From CBDCWA01 sp046048295 (GTDB taxonomy: Bacteria; Pseudomonadota; Alphaproteobacteria; Rhizobiales; Hyphomicrobiaceae): a stretch of 16,527 nt of DNA. The position numbers and the translations under genes were made by a program. This document shows positions 1 to 7,682 of this stretch, in pieces. Position 1 is the stretch's first letter. Each line of letters begins with the position of its first letter. The DNA lies in the NCBI GenBank assembly GCA_046048295.1, contig JBJOGJ010000064.1, forward strand, positions 1 through 16,527. The letters run 5' to 3'. The notes beneath the pieces were generated by a model that ran no database searches, was not told the DNA's origin, and saw nothing but the letters and a program-made list of their open reading frames with translations.

Positions 1-915
<915 letters not shown>

Positions 916-1034
916 GTCGTTTCCTCTCGTGTCTCCCTCCACCTGCAACTTGCCGCCAGCAGGAAGAGCGAATGAAACCTGCGGCACGCGCAACGGCGCA
1001 CCGGATGCAATCGGACCATGTGGAGAAGGAGAAG

Positions 1035-1113
1035 GCGTCCGTCCCTTCGCCGGCATGACCCGGATCAGGTTCAAAGGGTGCTTCTCAGCCGGAACCCCGG
1101 CGCCCCTCGGAAC
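1035..1113 (-). promoter_or_regulatory. TPP riboswitch (THI element) controlling thiC
   Basis: Read on the minus strand, the segment contains the hallmark CTGAGA (1083-1088) followed by ACCCTTTGAACCTGATC (1063-1079), then GGGTCATGCCGGCGAAGGGA. These are the pyrimidine-sensing and pyrophosphate-sensing cores of the thiamine pyrophosphate aptamer. It sits in the thiC leader. No terminator hairpin with a U-tract is visible between aptamer and start codon, so control of translation start is the more likely mode, as is usual for proteobacterial thiC; this last point is inference. Confidence 0.96.
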
Positions 1114-1244
1114 TTTTGTGACAATGTGCGACAGAATGGCAGCGGATGCAAGGGGTGGTGCGATTCGCCCGCAGGTACTTCCAAGCGCAACGCAGAGCTG
1201 CAAGTATTGTGCTAGGGAGCGCAGACAATCACGGGGGAGCTGCC

Positions 1245-2567
1245 ATGCGCAACGTTGCAGCGGTCATTGGACTCGCAGTAATCGCCGCACTCGCCTGGGC
1301 TGGCTGGCACTATCACGAGACGGGACGCTGGCCGTTCGAGCCGAGGGGCGAGTTCTCCGTTTCCGAAAGAACGTTCGACCGGATACTGGCGCAACTAGCC
1401 GCGACCCCGAGCGTGCCGCCGAAGTTCGCGCCGCCGGCGCTGATTCCGGCAGCGACCGAAGCCGCCGGCAAATGCGGCCTGATGCGCCAGGCGGTGACGT
1501 GGACCAAGTCCGTCCTCGACAAGGAAAAGACCGCTTCCGCAGCCGCTCCCACATACGCGCTCGAGACGACCGAGGGCGCCATTCTGACATCTCCTGACGC
1601 GGTATTCGCAACGGCGGACACCTTCGCAGTCAATGTCGACGGCAGCCCGCGCGCCTATCACCCGGGCGACGTCTACGGCAAATGCGACATCGCCCAGACG
1701 GGCCCTGACAAGGGCAAGAAGGTCTGCGCCATCAACTTCCTCTGCTATGCGGGCGTGCGCATCTTCCAGGGCGCCCGCGAGATCAAGTGCGGTGCGCGCG
1801 ATGCCTACAAGAAGGCATGGAACGACATCTGGGGTGAGGTGGTTGGCGGGAAGGCAAAAGAAATCCCCCGCAGCTACTGGCAGCGCGGCCGCGAGGACTT
1901 CTCGAGCCGCTACGGGTTCTTTCATCCGAAGGAACCGCTAACGGTGATGTTCAAGGACACAATCATTCGCAAGGACGCCGCCGGGCGGCCCTGCCAGAGA
2001 GACGTTCCCGGCACCAGGTACGAAGGCTACTTCGTCGCCGCAACCTCGCTCACCGGCGACGAAGGCGCTGACGAGCGGGAGGGCAAGGACAGGGCCAAGA
2101 TCGTCTCGGACAGCCGCTGTGACCCGATCCCCTATGTCGACGCAGAGAAGCTCGCCAACATCGTCATCCCGGTAGGGGGCTTCGCAGGCGCCAGCGTCGG
2201 CGACCTCGTCGTCGCCTACCGCAACAGCGGCGGCAGCGAACGCTGGGTCTACGCCGTCGTCGGCGACCAGGGCCCTAACCACAAGTTCGGCGAGGGCAGC
2301 GTCGCCTTCAACGCCGCGATCAAGGGCACGAAGACCGAGTGGGCCAACTATTCCGAAATCGTCCGTAACCTGCACATTTCGCCACGCAACAAGGATGCAG
2401 GGCCCGTCGGCACACTGATCTTCAAGGGCACACGGCCAGCACTGGCAGGAGACCTGTCGACGGCAAACGTCGAGAAGCAGGCGCTCGAGGCATTCCTGAA
2501 ATGGGGCAACGGCGACGTGACCCGGGCCAAAGAGCGCTTTCGCGCCTGCATGACCGTGATGAAGTGA
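1245..2567 (+). CDS. GH75 (chitosanase)-like protein with N-terminal signal/anchor helix
   Basis: 440 residues. An N-terminal hydrophobic helix (about residues 3-20, VAAVIGLAVIAALAWAG) suggests export with either cleavage or a retained membrane anchor. The C-terminal half resembles glycoside hydrolase family 75: VNVDGSPRAYHP (129-140), SVGDLVVAY (317-325) and VYAVVGDQGPNHKFGEGS (335-352). The Asp341 and Glu350 in the last motif are nine residues apart, matching the spacing of the catalytic Asp/Glu pair of fungal GH75 chitosanases. Eight cysteines are consistent with an exported, disulphide-bonded protein. The start is set at 1245 because GGGGGAG lies just upstream; an in-frame start at 1146 would place extra basic residues before the signal helix. 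The family assignment is by motif memory only; substrate (chitosan or another amino-glycan) is unknown. It converges on the next gene with 10 bp between stop codons. Confidence 0.72.
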   Translation: MRNVAAVIGLAVIAALAWAGWHYHETGRWPFEPRGEFSVSERTFDRILAQLAATPSVPPKFAPPALIPAATEAAGKCGLMRQAVTWTKSVLDKEKTASAAAPTYALETTEGAILTSPDAVFATADTFAVNVDGSPRAYHPGDVYGKCDIAQTGPDKGKKVCAINFLCYAGVRIFQGAREIKCGARDAYKKAWNDIWGEVVGGKAKEIPRSYWQRGREDFSSRYGFFHPKEPLTVMFKDTIIRKDAAGRPCQRDVPGTRYEGYFVAATSLTGDEGADEREGKDRAKIVSDSRCDPIPYVDAEKLANIVIPVGGFAGASVGDLVVAYRNSGGSERWVYAVVGDQGPNHKFGEGSVAFNAAIKGTKTEWANYSEIVRNLHISPRNKDAGPVGTLIFKGTRPALAGDLSTANVEKQALEAFLKWGNGDVTRAKERFRACMTVMK

Positions 2568-2577
2568 CGACAGCCCG

Positions 2578-4293
2578 TCAGGCTGCCTTGGCGACGGCAC
2601 CCCGGGCAAGCTCCAGCCAACGGGCGACACGTTCCTTGTCCGGCGCCTTGCCGAAACGCAGGATACGCTGGCCTTCCGACGACTTCGCGAATTCGGTGAC
2701 CGCCTTGTAGAGATCGTCCCCGCTGGCATCGCGAACCTTGGCCGCCCCGCTGTAGCCGGCGCCGACGAGAAGCTGCGCGTCCGTTCCGTTTATCCCGGGA
2801 ATGTCGATGACAAGTCGCGCCTGGTACTGCCAGTCCCGGATCGTCCGCGCCGTGATGTGCCGGGTATCGAGCATCTCGGAGAGCACACCTGGGTCTGCAT
2901 CGAGCAGATCCTTCACCGTCACCACGCCGACATCGATCAAACGCTCCGCAGTCTTTGGCCCGATGGATGGCGCATCGACGATGTCGTCTTCCGGTGCAAG
3001 CCGCGCCTCGGCTGAACGCGCCGGCTTCTCGTCCTCGCCCAGCCTGTCGAGAGCGGCGCGCATCTTTTCGGCAGCCTCGTCGAGAGAAGCTGCTTCCGTA
3101 GCTGCACGCCCGTCGCTACGGGGCTCCTCCACGCGCGCCGACATGACCGCCTGCGCCGCGGCTGCCGTTGCCGCGAGAGCACCGGCGCCAGCGTCGAGCG
3201 GGCGTTGCGGCTCGACCATCGGCGGCGCGACGGACGGCACCGAGGACCGCACCGGAGATGCATGCGTGGCCGGGGTATCCTTGCGAACGGGCTCGGCAGA
3301 GCCGCCGATGATACGAAGCGCCGGCTTCTGCGGAACCAACGTGGCAACCTGCGCCGCGCGTCCCTTGACGCGATCGGCTTCGCGCGCACCGAGAACCTCC
3401 TTCGCATGCAGTGCCCGCACCACGCGGTCGTCCTCAGGCAGATTGGCCTCGACTTTCCCGGTCTCCATCAGTTCGTCGTACATCGCCTCGACGATCTTGC
3501 GATCCTCCGCGTCCGTGAGCTTCTTCAGCACCCATTTGGCCGGGATCTTGATCGCCGCCATCACGGTATCCAGCGTGAGGTTGACCTCGGGCGGCGCCAC
3601 CGCCGCCTCGGCAATGGCCCGGTCGAGGATCGCAGCGTATCCGCCGGCAGCATACATGATGAGTTCCGCGAGGATGCGCCGGGCGTTGTCATCGAGACCG
3701 GCAGGCGGATCGACAACACCCTTCTGCAGGTTGTAGTGCGCGATAAGGTATTCGTAGTAGCCATGGGACTTCTCGGCCCCGCGGCATACGAAGTCGGCAA
3801 GCCAATCCTGCCCATCGGCCGGCTCGGGCCGCTCGCCCCAGAAGTGCGCCTCGCCGATCACGCGCAGGTCGTCGTAGGACCTGTTTATGCTCCACTCGAC
3901 GGCGCGATGGATGTTGTTCTCTGCTTCCGATTGCGCCGTGTGGAAGGGATGGATCGGATCGCAGTAGTAGTGCGCCAGGACGCCGGCGGCATAGACCGCT
4001 TCCGGCCAGTTCGACGCCTTGAGCTCGCGCACGAACACCGCATACCAGTGTTGCACGCGCTCCGGCGCACCACCCCAGTAGTTGTCGCCGACATGCAGGA
4101 CGTGGTTCTTGAAGTCCTTGAATACAGTGTCCGGGGCCTTCGCGCCTTCCATGAACGAGTCGGCATGCCGAAGAAAGACTTTGCGCCAGCCATCCGCCTG
4201 CTCGTGCTCGAGATCGCGCAGTGCATCGAGCGCGAGCTTGTGATGCGTACCATTGGCATGCGCGGCGCGGATGATCTTGAAGAGCAGTGTCAT
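2578..4293 (-). CDS. Zinc-dependent phospholipase C/S1-P1 nuclease-like protein with C-terminal DUF4332 (helix-hairpin-helix) region
   Basis: 571 residues. The N-terminal all-helical domain (about 1-230) carries the metal-site pattern of the zinc phospholipase C/P1 nuclease superfamily: His108, Asp112 and His118 in HYYCDPIHPFH, followed by His129 and Glu133 (HRAVE), in the same order and nearly the same spacing as Bacillus cereus PLC. No signal peptide is visible, so it is probably cytoplasmic, unlike the classic secreted enzymes. Residues about 310-430 form an Ala/Pro-rich linker. The C-terminal 130 residues contain two helix-hairpin-helix-like repeats, SIGPKTAERLIDVGVVTVKD (443-462) and IPGINGTDAQLLVGAG (498-513), typical of DUF4332. 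Start: the ATG at 4293 gives the family-typical MTLLFKIIRAAHANGTHHK start; a TTG at 4329 would add 12 residues without support. Whether the substrate is a phospholipid, nucleic acid or nucleotide is not decidable here. Confidence 0.75.
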   Translation of the reverse strand: MTLLFKIIRAAHANGTHHKLALDALRDLEHEQADGWRKVFLRHADSFMEGAKAPDTVFKDFKNHVLHVGDNYWGGAPERVQHWYAVFVRELKASNWPEAVYAAGVLAHYYCDPIHPFHTAQSEAENNIHRAVEWSINRSYDDLRVIGEAHFWGERPEPADGQDWLADFVCRGAEKSHGYYEYLIAHYNLQKGVVDPPAGLDDNARRILAELIMYAAGGYAAILDRAIAEAAVAPPEVNLTLDTVMAAIKIPAKWVLKKLTDAEDRKIVEAMYDELMETGKVEANLPEDDRVVRALHAKEVLGAREADRVKGRAAQVATLVPQKPALRIIGGSAEPVRKDTPATHASPVRSSVPSVAPPMVEPQRPLDAGAGALAATAAAAQAVMSARVEEPRSDGRAATEAASLDEAAEKMRAALDRLGEDEKPARSAEARLAPEDDIVDAPSIGPKTAERLIDVGVVTVKDLLDADPGVLSEMLDTRHITARTIRDWQYQARLVIDIPGINGTDAQLLVGAGYSGAAKVRDASGDDLYKAVTEFAKSSEGQRILRFGKAPDKERVARWLELARGAVAKAA

Positions 4294-4513
4294 CGAGGTT
4301 CCCGTCGGCAACGCCGCTGCGAGCGGCAAGATATGTCCTGTTTGCCGACAGAGTCGTGAGTCGTCTCCCGCCGCAAGGGGCAGTACCGCAAATGTCGCCG
4401 TTTACCGTGCGTATCAGCCGCCCGGACACACTTCCACCGACTGGAACGGGGGATGTTCCCAAGCTCCCGCACGCCCCACGCCTGCTGCAGCGGTCAGGCC
4501 AGAGCGCAAGCGC

Positions 4514-5485
4514 CTAGGTCCCGTGCACGGAGGAGTGGAACAGGTCCTCGACCGCGAGCCGCCTGTCGATGATCCCCTGGTCGTAAGAATAGCCGATGAA
4601 ACGCTCGAGGTTGGCGCGGTTCTTGGCAACGCCCAGCGGCCACAGATTGGGGCCCATGCCCAGCGCTTCCCGCTCACGCGTGTACTTGGTCCACGCAAGC
4701 CGCGACCAGCCCGGATCATTGATGTACTGATGTACGATCTTGTGAGCGCTGGCGAACGCCTGCATGAGTTGCTTCGGCAGCTCGGGATTGGCCTCCACCG
4801 AGCTGTTGCGGATCGCGACCACGTGCATGATCGGCCAATAGCCGTTAGCCTTGTAGAAGCGCGCCTCCTCCGCCTCCGGATCATCGAACATGCGCCGGAT
4901 CGGCAACACGGGATCGGGATCGGTCCATGGTGTGCGCGAATAGAAGATCGCGTCGATCTTGCCCGAACCGAGCGCCGAGACGAGCGAACTGCCCTCGGGC
5001 AACGGCTGCACCCTGAAGCCCTCGGCGAGTTTCGCCTCGACGGTGTCCGGATTGCGGATGAACCAGTCGATTTTTCTGAGGTCTACGCCATATTCGTGCG
5101 CGACGTCGCCCTTGGCAAGCACCGCGAGCGTCGTCTGGAACGATTGCAGGCCGACCTTGCGGCCCTCGAGATCCTTCGGCGACCTGATGCCGGAATTGGT
5201 ATTGACGAAGATCTGCCCAAGGCTGAAGAGCCGGCGCGGAAAGACGGGGATCGCGGTCAATGGCATACCGCGGGCCGTGGCCGCGACGTAGGACGACAGG
5301 GAAACCTCCGCGGCGTCGAATTCCGCCTTGTTGAGCATCCGGCTGTGGCGGCCTTGGCCGTCGCGCAGTTTCGCCTCCTGACCGATTTGCAGCACCTTCA
5401 GGTCGAGCCCCGCAGGCACTTCCACCGTGCCATCGTAGAAAGGAATGAGCCGGTCGTAGCGGTCGATGGCAAGTGTCGTCGTCAT
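4514..5485 (-). CDS. 4,5-dihydroxyphthalate decarboxylase-like / substrate-binding-fold protein
   Basis: 323 residues, type-2 periplasmic-binding-protein fold but without a signal peptide, so cytoplasmic. The segment EFDAAEVSLSSYVA (55-68), followed by IPVFPRRLF (79-87), VNTNSGIRSPKDLEGRKVGL (94-113) and EYGVD (131-135), matches the family annotated as 4,5-dihydroxyphthalate decarboxylase (Pht5-like) and related NMT1/THI5-like proteins. In that family the characterised member decarboxylates 4,5-dihydroxyphthalate to protocatechuate. The start at 5485 is supported by GAGGAAG about ten bases upstream; the reading frame stays open further upstream only by chance. No phthalate or other aromatic-degradation genes lie nearby, so the specific substrate is unknown and the annotation should be read as family-level. 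It appears to be a single-gene unit. Confidence 0.75.
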   Translation of the reverse strand: MTTTLAIDRYDRLIPFYDGTVEVPAGLDLKVLQIGQEAKLRDGQGRHSRMLNKAEFDAAEVSLSSYVAATARGMPLTAIPVFPRRLFSLGQIFVNTNSGIRSPKDLEGRKVGLQSFQTTLAVLAKGDVAHEYGVDLRKIDWFIRNPDTVEAKLAEGFRVQPLPEGSSLVSALGSGKIDAIFYSRTPWTDPDPVLPIRRMFDDPEAEEARFYKANGYWPIMHVVAIRNSSVEANPELPKQLMQAFASAHKIVHQYINDPGWSRLAWTKYTREREALGMGPNLWPLGVAKNRANLERFIGYSYDQGIIDRRLAVEDLFHSSVHGT

Positions 5486-5677
5486 TGTGGGGCTTCCTCC
5501 TCGCGGTGCCGGCTTTCGGCTTCGATTTGATGTACCCCAAGCATTCCGCGATATTCGAAGCAGCGCAAGCGCCGGATTGGCGCAGCGAAACTCGGTGACC
5601 GCCTGCGAAACGACAGGCCTCGACCGCAACACTTGCGGCAACCTTCTGCCTGTTGCCTGCACTTGCCGGCTTCTCGC

Positions 5678-5706
5678 TTGACGAAAAACAGTCCTACTGC
5701 TCTGAG
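5678..5706 (+). promoter_or_regulatory. Possible sigma-70 promoter for the CARDB-like gene
   Basis: TTGACG at 5678-5683 is followed after 17 bases by TCTGAG at 5701-5706. The -35 match is good and the -10 match is poor (three of six). It is the only candidate I see in the 262-bp gap between the two diverging genes, so this is a weak call. Confidence 0.25.
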
Positions 5707-5747
5707 TGAAGTGTTTTTTGGCCGCTCTCAACCTTAAGGGGTAGGCA

Positions 5748-6476
5748 ATGAGGTACAGTCTCGCACGTTTGACAGCCGTAGCATTAGGTTTCGCATTCAC
5801 TCTGCCGGCTGGCTTGGCACTCGCACAGGACAAGCCAGACCTTGTGATCATCCGTAAGCAATCCAAGATCGAGTTTGCCGGCTGCGAGAAGGGGCAACCG
5901 CTCATTCGGGGCACGATCGCAGCAAAGAACATCGGTAACGGCAAGGCGACTTGGCTGCCCACACGATTGATGCTCGGCATCTTTGTCCAAGAGGCGCCCG
6001 ATGTCCGCGAGGAGTACCGCTGGCTTGCCGCCCTATCTCCCGACGAGATCCAGACGCGCGAATTCGCGGTCGGTGAAAAAATCCAGAAGACCGGTCGCGG
6101 CCTGACGAACAAGCTCACCCTGAAGGTACCAACCGACAAGACAGTACAGCGCGCACTCACCGCCCTCGGCCTCTACTCGGGCGCAATCGACGGCAAGCTC
6201 GGCTCATCGAGCAGGGAGGCGATGGCCAAATACATGGAGGAACAGCTCGGCCTGAAGGTCGACCGGCGCAAGTTCGAGCTTACCACCGAGTACAAGATCC
6301 GCCTCGTCAACGAATCGGGCATCCGCCAAACCGCGATAGAATACGACAAGAAGCCCGACGTCATCAGCCGCCCCATCACTGTTCTGGTCGTCATCGACCC
6401 GCGTAACCACGTCGACGAAGAGGACGAGAACAACAACATCGAGAAATGGGAACTCGGCCAGATCAACTGCCCCTGA
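5748..6476 (+). CDS. Secreted CARDB-like protein with inserted peptidoglycan-binding-like domain
   Basis: 242 residues. A clear signal peptide (residues 1-26, cleavage after LALA/Q) directs export. The mature start PDLVII and GTIAAKNIGNGKA (55-67) plus the final TVLVVIDPRNHVDEEDENNN (211-230) are the characteristic first and last strands of a CARDB (cell-adhesion-related) beta-sandwich. Between them, residues about 131-168 read TVQRALTALGLYSGAIDGK then SSREAMAKY, the pattern of a PG_binding_1 three-helix domain. Cys46 and Cys241 could form a disulphide tying the two ends together. The start is fixed by AAGGGG eight bases before the ATG. A strong intrinsic terminator follows at 6502. A role in binding the cell wall or a surface polymer is inference; I do not recognise a named family for the full length. 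Confidence 0.72.
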   Translation: MRYSLARLTAVALGFAFTLPAGLALAQDKPDLVIIRKQSKIEFAGCEKGQPLIRGTIAAKNIGNGKATWLPTRLMLGIFVQEAPDVREEYRWLAALSPDEIQTREFAVGEKIQKTGRGLTNKLTLKVPTDKTVQRALTALGLYSGAIDGKLGSSSREAMAKYMEEQLGLKVDRRKFELTTEYKIRLVNESGIRQTAIEYDKKPDVISRPITVLVVIDPRNHVDEEDENNNIEKWELGQINCP

Positions 6477-6501
6477 CCGCGTCTCACGCGCTTCGATCGA
6501 G

Positions 6502-6525
6502 AGGCCGCCCATGGGCGGCCTTTTT
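6502..6525 (+). terminator. Intrinsic terminator after the CARDB-like gene
   Basis: AGGCCGCCC (6502-6510) and GGGCGGCCT (6513-6521) form a nearly continuous GC stem, in practice eight pairs with a four-base loop, followed by TTTTT at 6521-6525. It lies 26 bases after the stop codon. Confidence 0.82.
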
Positions 6526-6589
6526 CCGTTGCCACGGGAAGGTTCGTGTTGGACGATGGGCCCTGGCGAAGTCACCCGGGAGCCGTGTC

Positions 6590-6961
6590 ATGAAACTGCC
6601 GTCCCCAGCCCATCCGATCACCATCGAGAAGGCCGATGGCTGTGTCACGGTCAGAGCCGGTGGAGAGACCGTGGCGAAATCCGAGAATGCGCTGCTGATG
6701 CTAGAAGGCGGCCACACTCCCGTCTTCTACATTCCCCGCGCCGACACTCGCATGGACCTACTCGTTCCGACGAGCCACGCGACCTACTGCAGCTACAAGG
6801 GCGATGCGAGCTATTTCTCAATCCGGACGGCGGAAGGCCGAATGATCGAAGATGCGGTCTGGTCCTATGAGAAGCCCTACCCCGCGGTTGCAGCTATTGG
6901 AGGGCATCTGGCCTTCTACCCCTCGAAGGTCGATACGATAGACTTCGAAACGGCCGCATAG
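6590..6961 (+). CDS. DUF427 domain protein
   Basis: 123 residues, a complete single-domain DUF427 protein. Recognisable family pattern: the early strands ITIEKADGCVTVRAGGETVA (10-29), the central YIPRADTRMDLL (47-58), the TYCSYKGDASYFSI segment (65-78), and the closing VWSYEKPYP (90-98) with GHLAFYPSKVD (105-115). No signal peptide or membrane segment, so cytoplasmic. The family is common in bacteria and its biochemical role is not settled, so I give none. The start at 6590 is chosen because GGGAG lies eight bases upstream; longer in-frame starts overlap the preceding terminator. The gene is isolated between two GC-rich hairpins (6502 and 7014). Confidence 0.88.
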   Translation: MKLPSPAHPITIEKADGCVTVRAGGETVAKSENALLMLEGGHTPVFYIPRADTRMDLLVPTSHATYCSYKGDASYFSIRTAEGRMIEDAVWSYEKPYPAVAAIGGHLAFYPSKVDTIDFETAA

Positions 6962-7013
6962 ACTGACGAGTACCAGGGGGCAGTTGGCACCACCAGCCTG
7001 CCTGGAATCAAAG

Positions 7014-7036
7014 AAGGCCGCCCGATAGGCGGCCTT
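7014..7036. terminator. Hairpin terminator, probably bidirectional
   Basis: AAGGCCGCC (7014-7022) and GGCGGCCTT (7028-7036) make a perfect nine-pair stem with a five-base loop. On the plus strand it follows the DUF427 gene but lacks a clean T-run. On the minus strand it is followed by CTTTGATT directly after CCTT, a better U-rich tail, so it may mainly end the small minus-strand unit that starts near 7209. Confidence 0.6.
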
Positions 7037-7097
7037 CCGTGAGATGGCGAGGTGCTGTACCCGTGCACGGGCCCGATGGCCCGGAGACACAGCGCGA

Positions 7098-7178
7098 TCA
7101 GATGCAACGTGGAGGCTGCTCCGACGTCCGATCGATCCGCTCAAGCACTGCGACCTGCGCGATAATCCCACTAGACAT
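7098..7178 (-). CDS. Candidate 26-residue small protein with an exceptionally strong Shine-Dalgarno
   Basis: The ORF reads MSSGIIAQVAVLERIDRTSE followed by QPPRCI and a TGA stop. I do not recognise it. What supports it is its surroundings, not its sequence: a promoter-like TTGAAA-N16-TATATT upstream (7216-7243), a 15-base perfect complement of the 16S rRNA 3' tail ending two bases before the ATG, and a hairpin with U-rich tail downstream (7014-7036). Together these define a transcript of about 200 nt. The ORF could encode a tiny protein, be a leader or decoy translated site, or be part of a regulatory RNA. It is divergent from the secreted protein gene at 7326. No membrane helix is evident. 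Confidence 0.5.
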   Translation of the reverse strand: MSSGIIAQVAVLERIDRTSEQPPRCI

Positions 7179-7179
7179 T

Positions 7180-7194
7180 GGATCACCTCCTTTC
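7180..7194 (-). promoter_or_regulatory. Fifteen-base perfect Shine-Dalgarno sequence
   Basis: The minus strand reads GAAAGGAGGTGATCC, then AA and the ATG at 7178. It is fully complementary to the GGAUCACCUCCUUUC end of proteobacterial 16S rRNA, while ordinary sites in this window match over only four to seven bases. AGGAGG is spaced seven bases from the ATG, which is close to ideal. Confidence 0.75.
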
Positions 7195-7215
7195 CCGTTG
7201 TTGAAACCTGACGCG

Positions 7216-7243
7216 AATATAAGTGATCCGCTCGGAATTTCAA
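7216..7243 (-). promoter_or_regulatory. Promoter of the small minus-strand unit
   Basis: TTGAAA (7238-7243) and TATATT (7216-7221) are separated by 16 bases, one of the best sigma-70-like pairs in the window; transcription would start near 7209, giving a leader of about 30 bases. The same bases can also be read as TTTGAAA-N14-CTTATAT, which resembles the alphaproteobacterial RpoH (sigma-32) pattern, so heat-shock control is a possible alternative. Confidence 0.55.
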
Positions 7244-7325
7244 ACGGCTGGGAAAATTTCGTCACCGACGTCATAATTTTGCACCGGTTGGCTCGAGATG
7301 CGCCAGCAACGCGAAAGGAAAAGCC

Positions 7326-7661
7326 ATGCAAGTGAAGTACCGGCCCGTCGTCCCCGCCGCACTCTCGCTGTTGATGCTCGCATATCTGTCATCAACTCCC
7401 GCCCACGCCGACCGCATCGACGGCGAGTGGTGCAACGCCGGCCTCAGCATGCGCATCGAAGGCCCCAAAGTGACCACGCCCGCCGGCAATGTTCTCGAAG
7501 GAACATATGGCCGCCACGACTTCACCTATGTCGTACCGCCAGGCGAAACCGGTACGGGAACCAGGATCGACGCAGAACTTGTGAATGAGGAAGAAATGCG
7601 GGTGAAGGCCGGGCCCGCGGGCGCGCCCGTAGTGTGGCGCCGGTGCCGGGTGACGAGTTGA
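7326..7661 (+). CDS. Small secreted protein of a Rhizobiales-type uncharacterised family
   Basis: 111 residues. The first 29 residues are a signal peptide with cleavage after AHA (PAHA/D), so the mature protein of about 82 residues is periplasmic or secreted. The mature part starts DRIDGEWC and contains MRIEGPKVTTPAGNVLEGTY (42-61), then RHDFTYVVPPGETGTGT (63-79) and a C-terminal VWRRCRV. Two cysteines (Cys36 and Cys107) could form one disulphide. I recall similar small proteins beginning DRIDGxWC as common in Bradyrhizobium-like genomes, but no function is known to me. The start is fixed by AAAGGAAAA upstream of the ATG. It converges on the RlpA-like gene, with a possible shared hairpin at 7648-7672. 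Confidence 0.78.
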   Translation: MQVKYRPVVPAALSLLMLAYLSSTPAHADRIDGEWCNAGLSMRIEGPKVTTPAGNVLEGTYGRHDFTYVVPPGETGTGTRIDAELVNEEEMRVKAGPAGAPVVWRRCRVTS

Positions 7662-7672
7662 CCCCGTCACCC
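7648..7672. terminator. Possible hairpin between convergent genes
   Basis: GGGTGACG (7648-7655) pairs perfectly with CGTCACCC (7665-7672), overlapping the stop codon at 7659-7661. There is no T-run on either side, so it is only a weak terminator candidate for the two genes that meet here. Confidence 0.3.
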
Positions 7673-7682
7673 GCTGCCTGAA

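Noticed and set aside
1395..2729. Minus-strand ORFs opposite the GH75-like gene
   Set aside because: No motifs or ribosome-binding sites; the plus-strand protein has a signal helix and family motifs.
3205..4359. Plus-strand ORF of 384 codons opposite the PLC-like gene
   Set aside because: Antisense shadow of a gene with clear zinc-site motifs; the composition is Arg/His-rich as is typical for such shadows.
4253..5530. Long plus-strand ORF (425 codons) opposite the dihydroxyphthalate decarboxylase-like gene
   Set aside because: It has no recognisable motif and no ribosome-binding site, and mirrors a well-supported minus-strand gene; long antisense frames are expected at this GC content.
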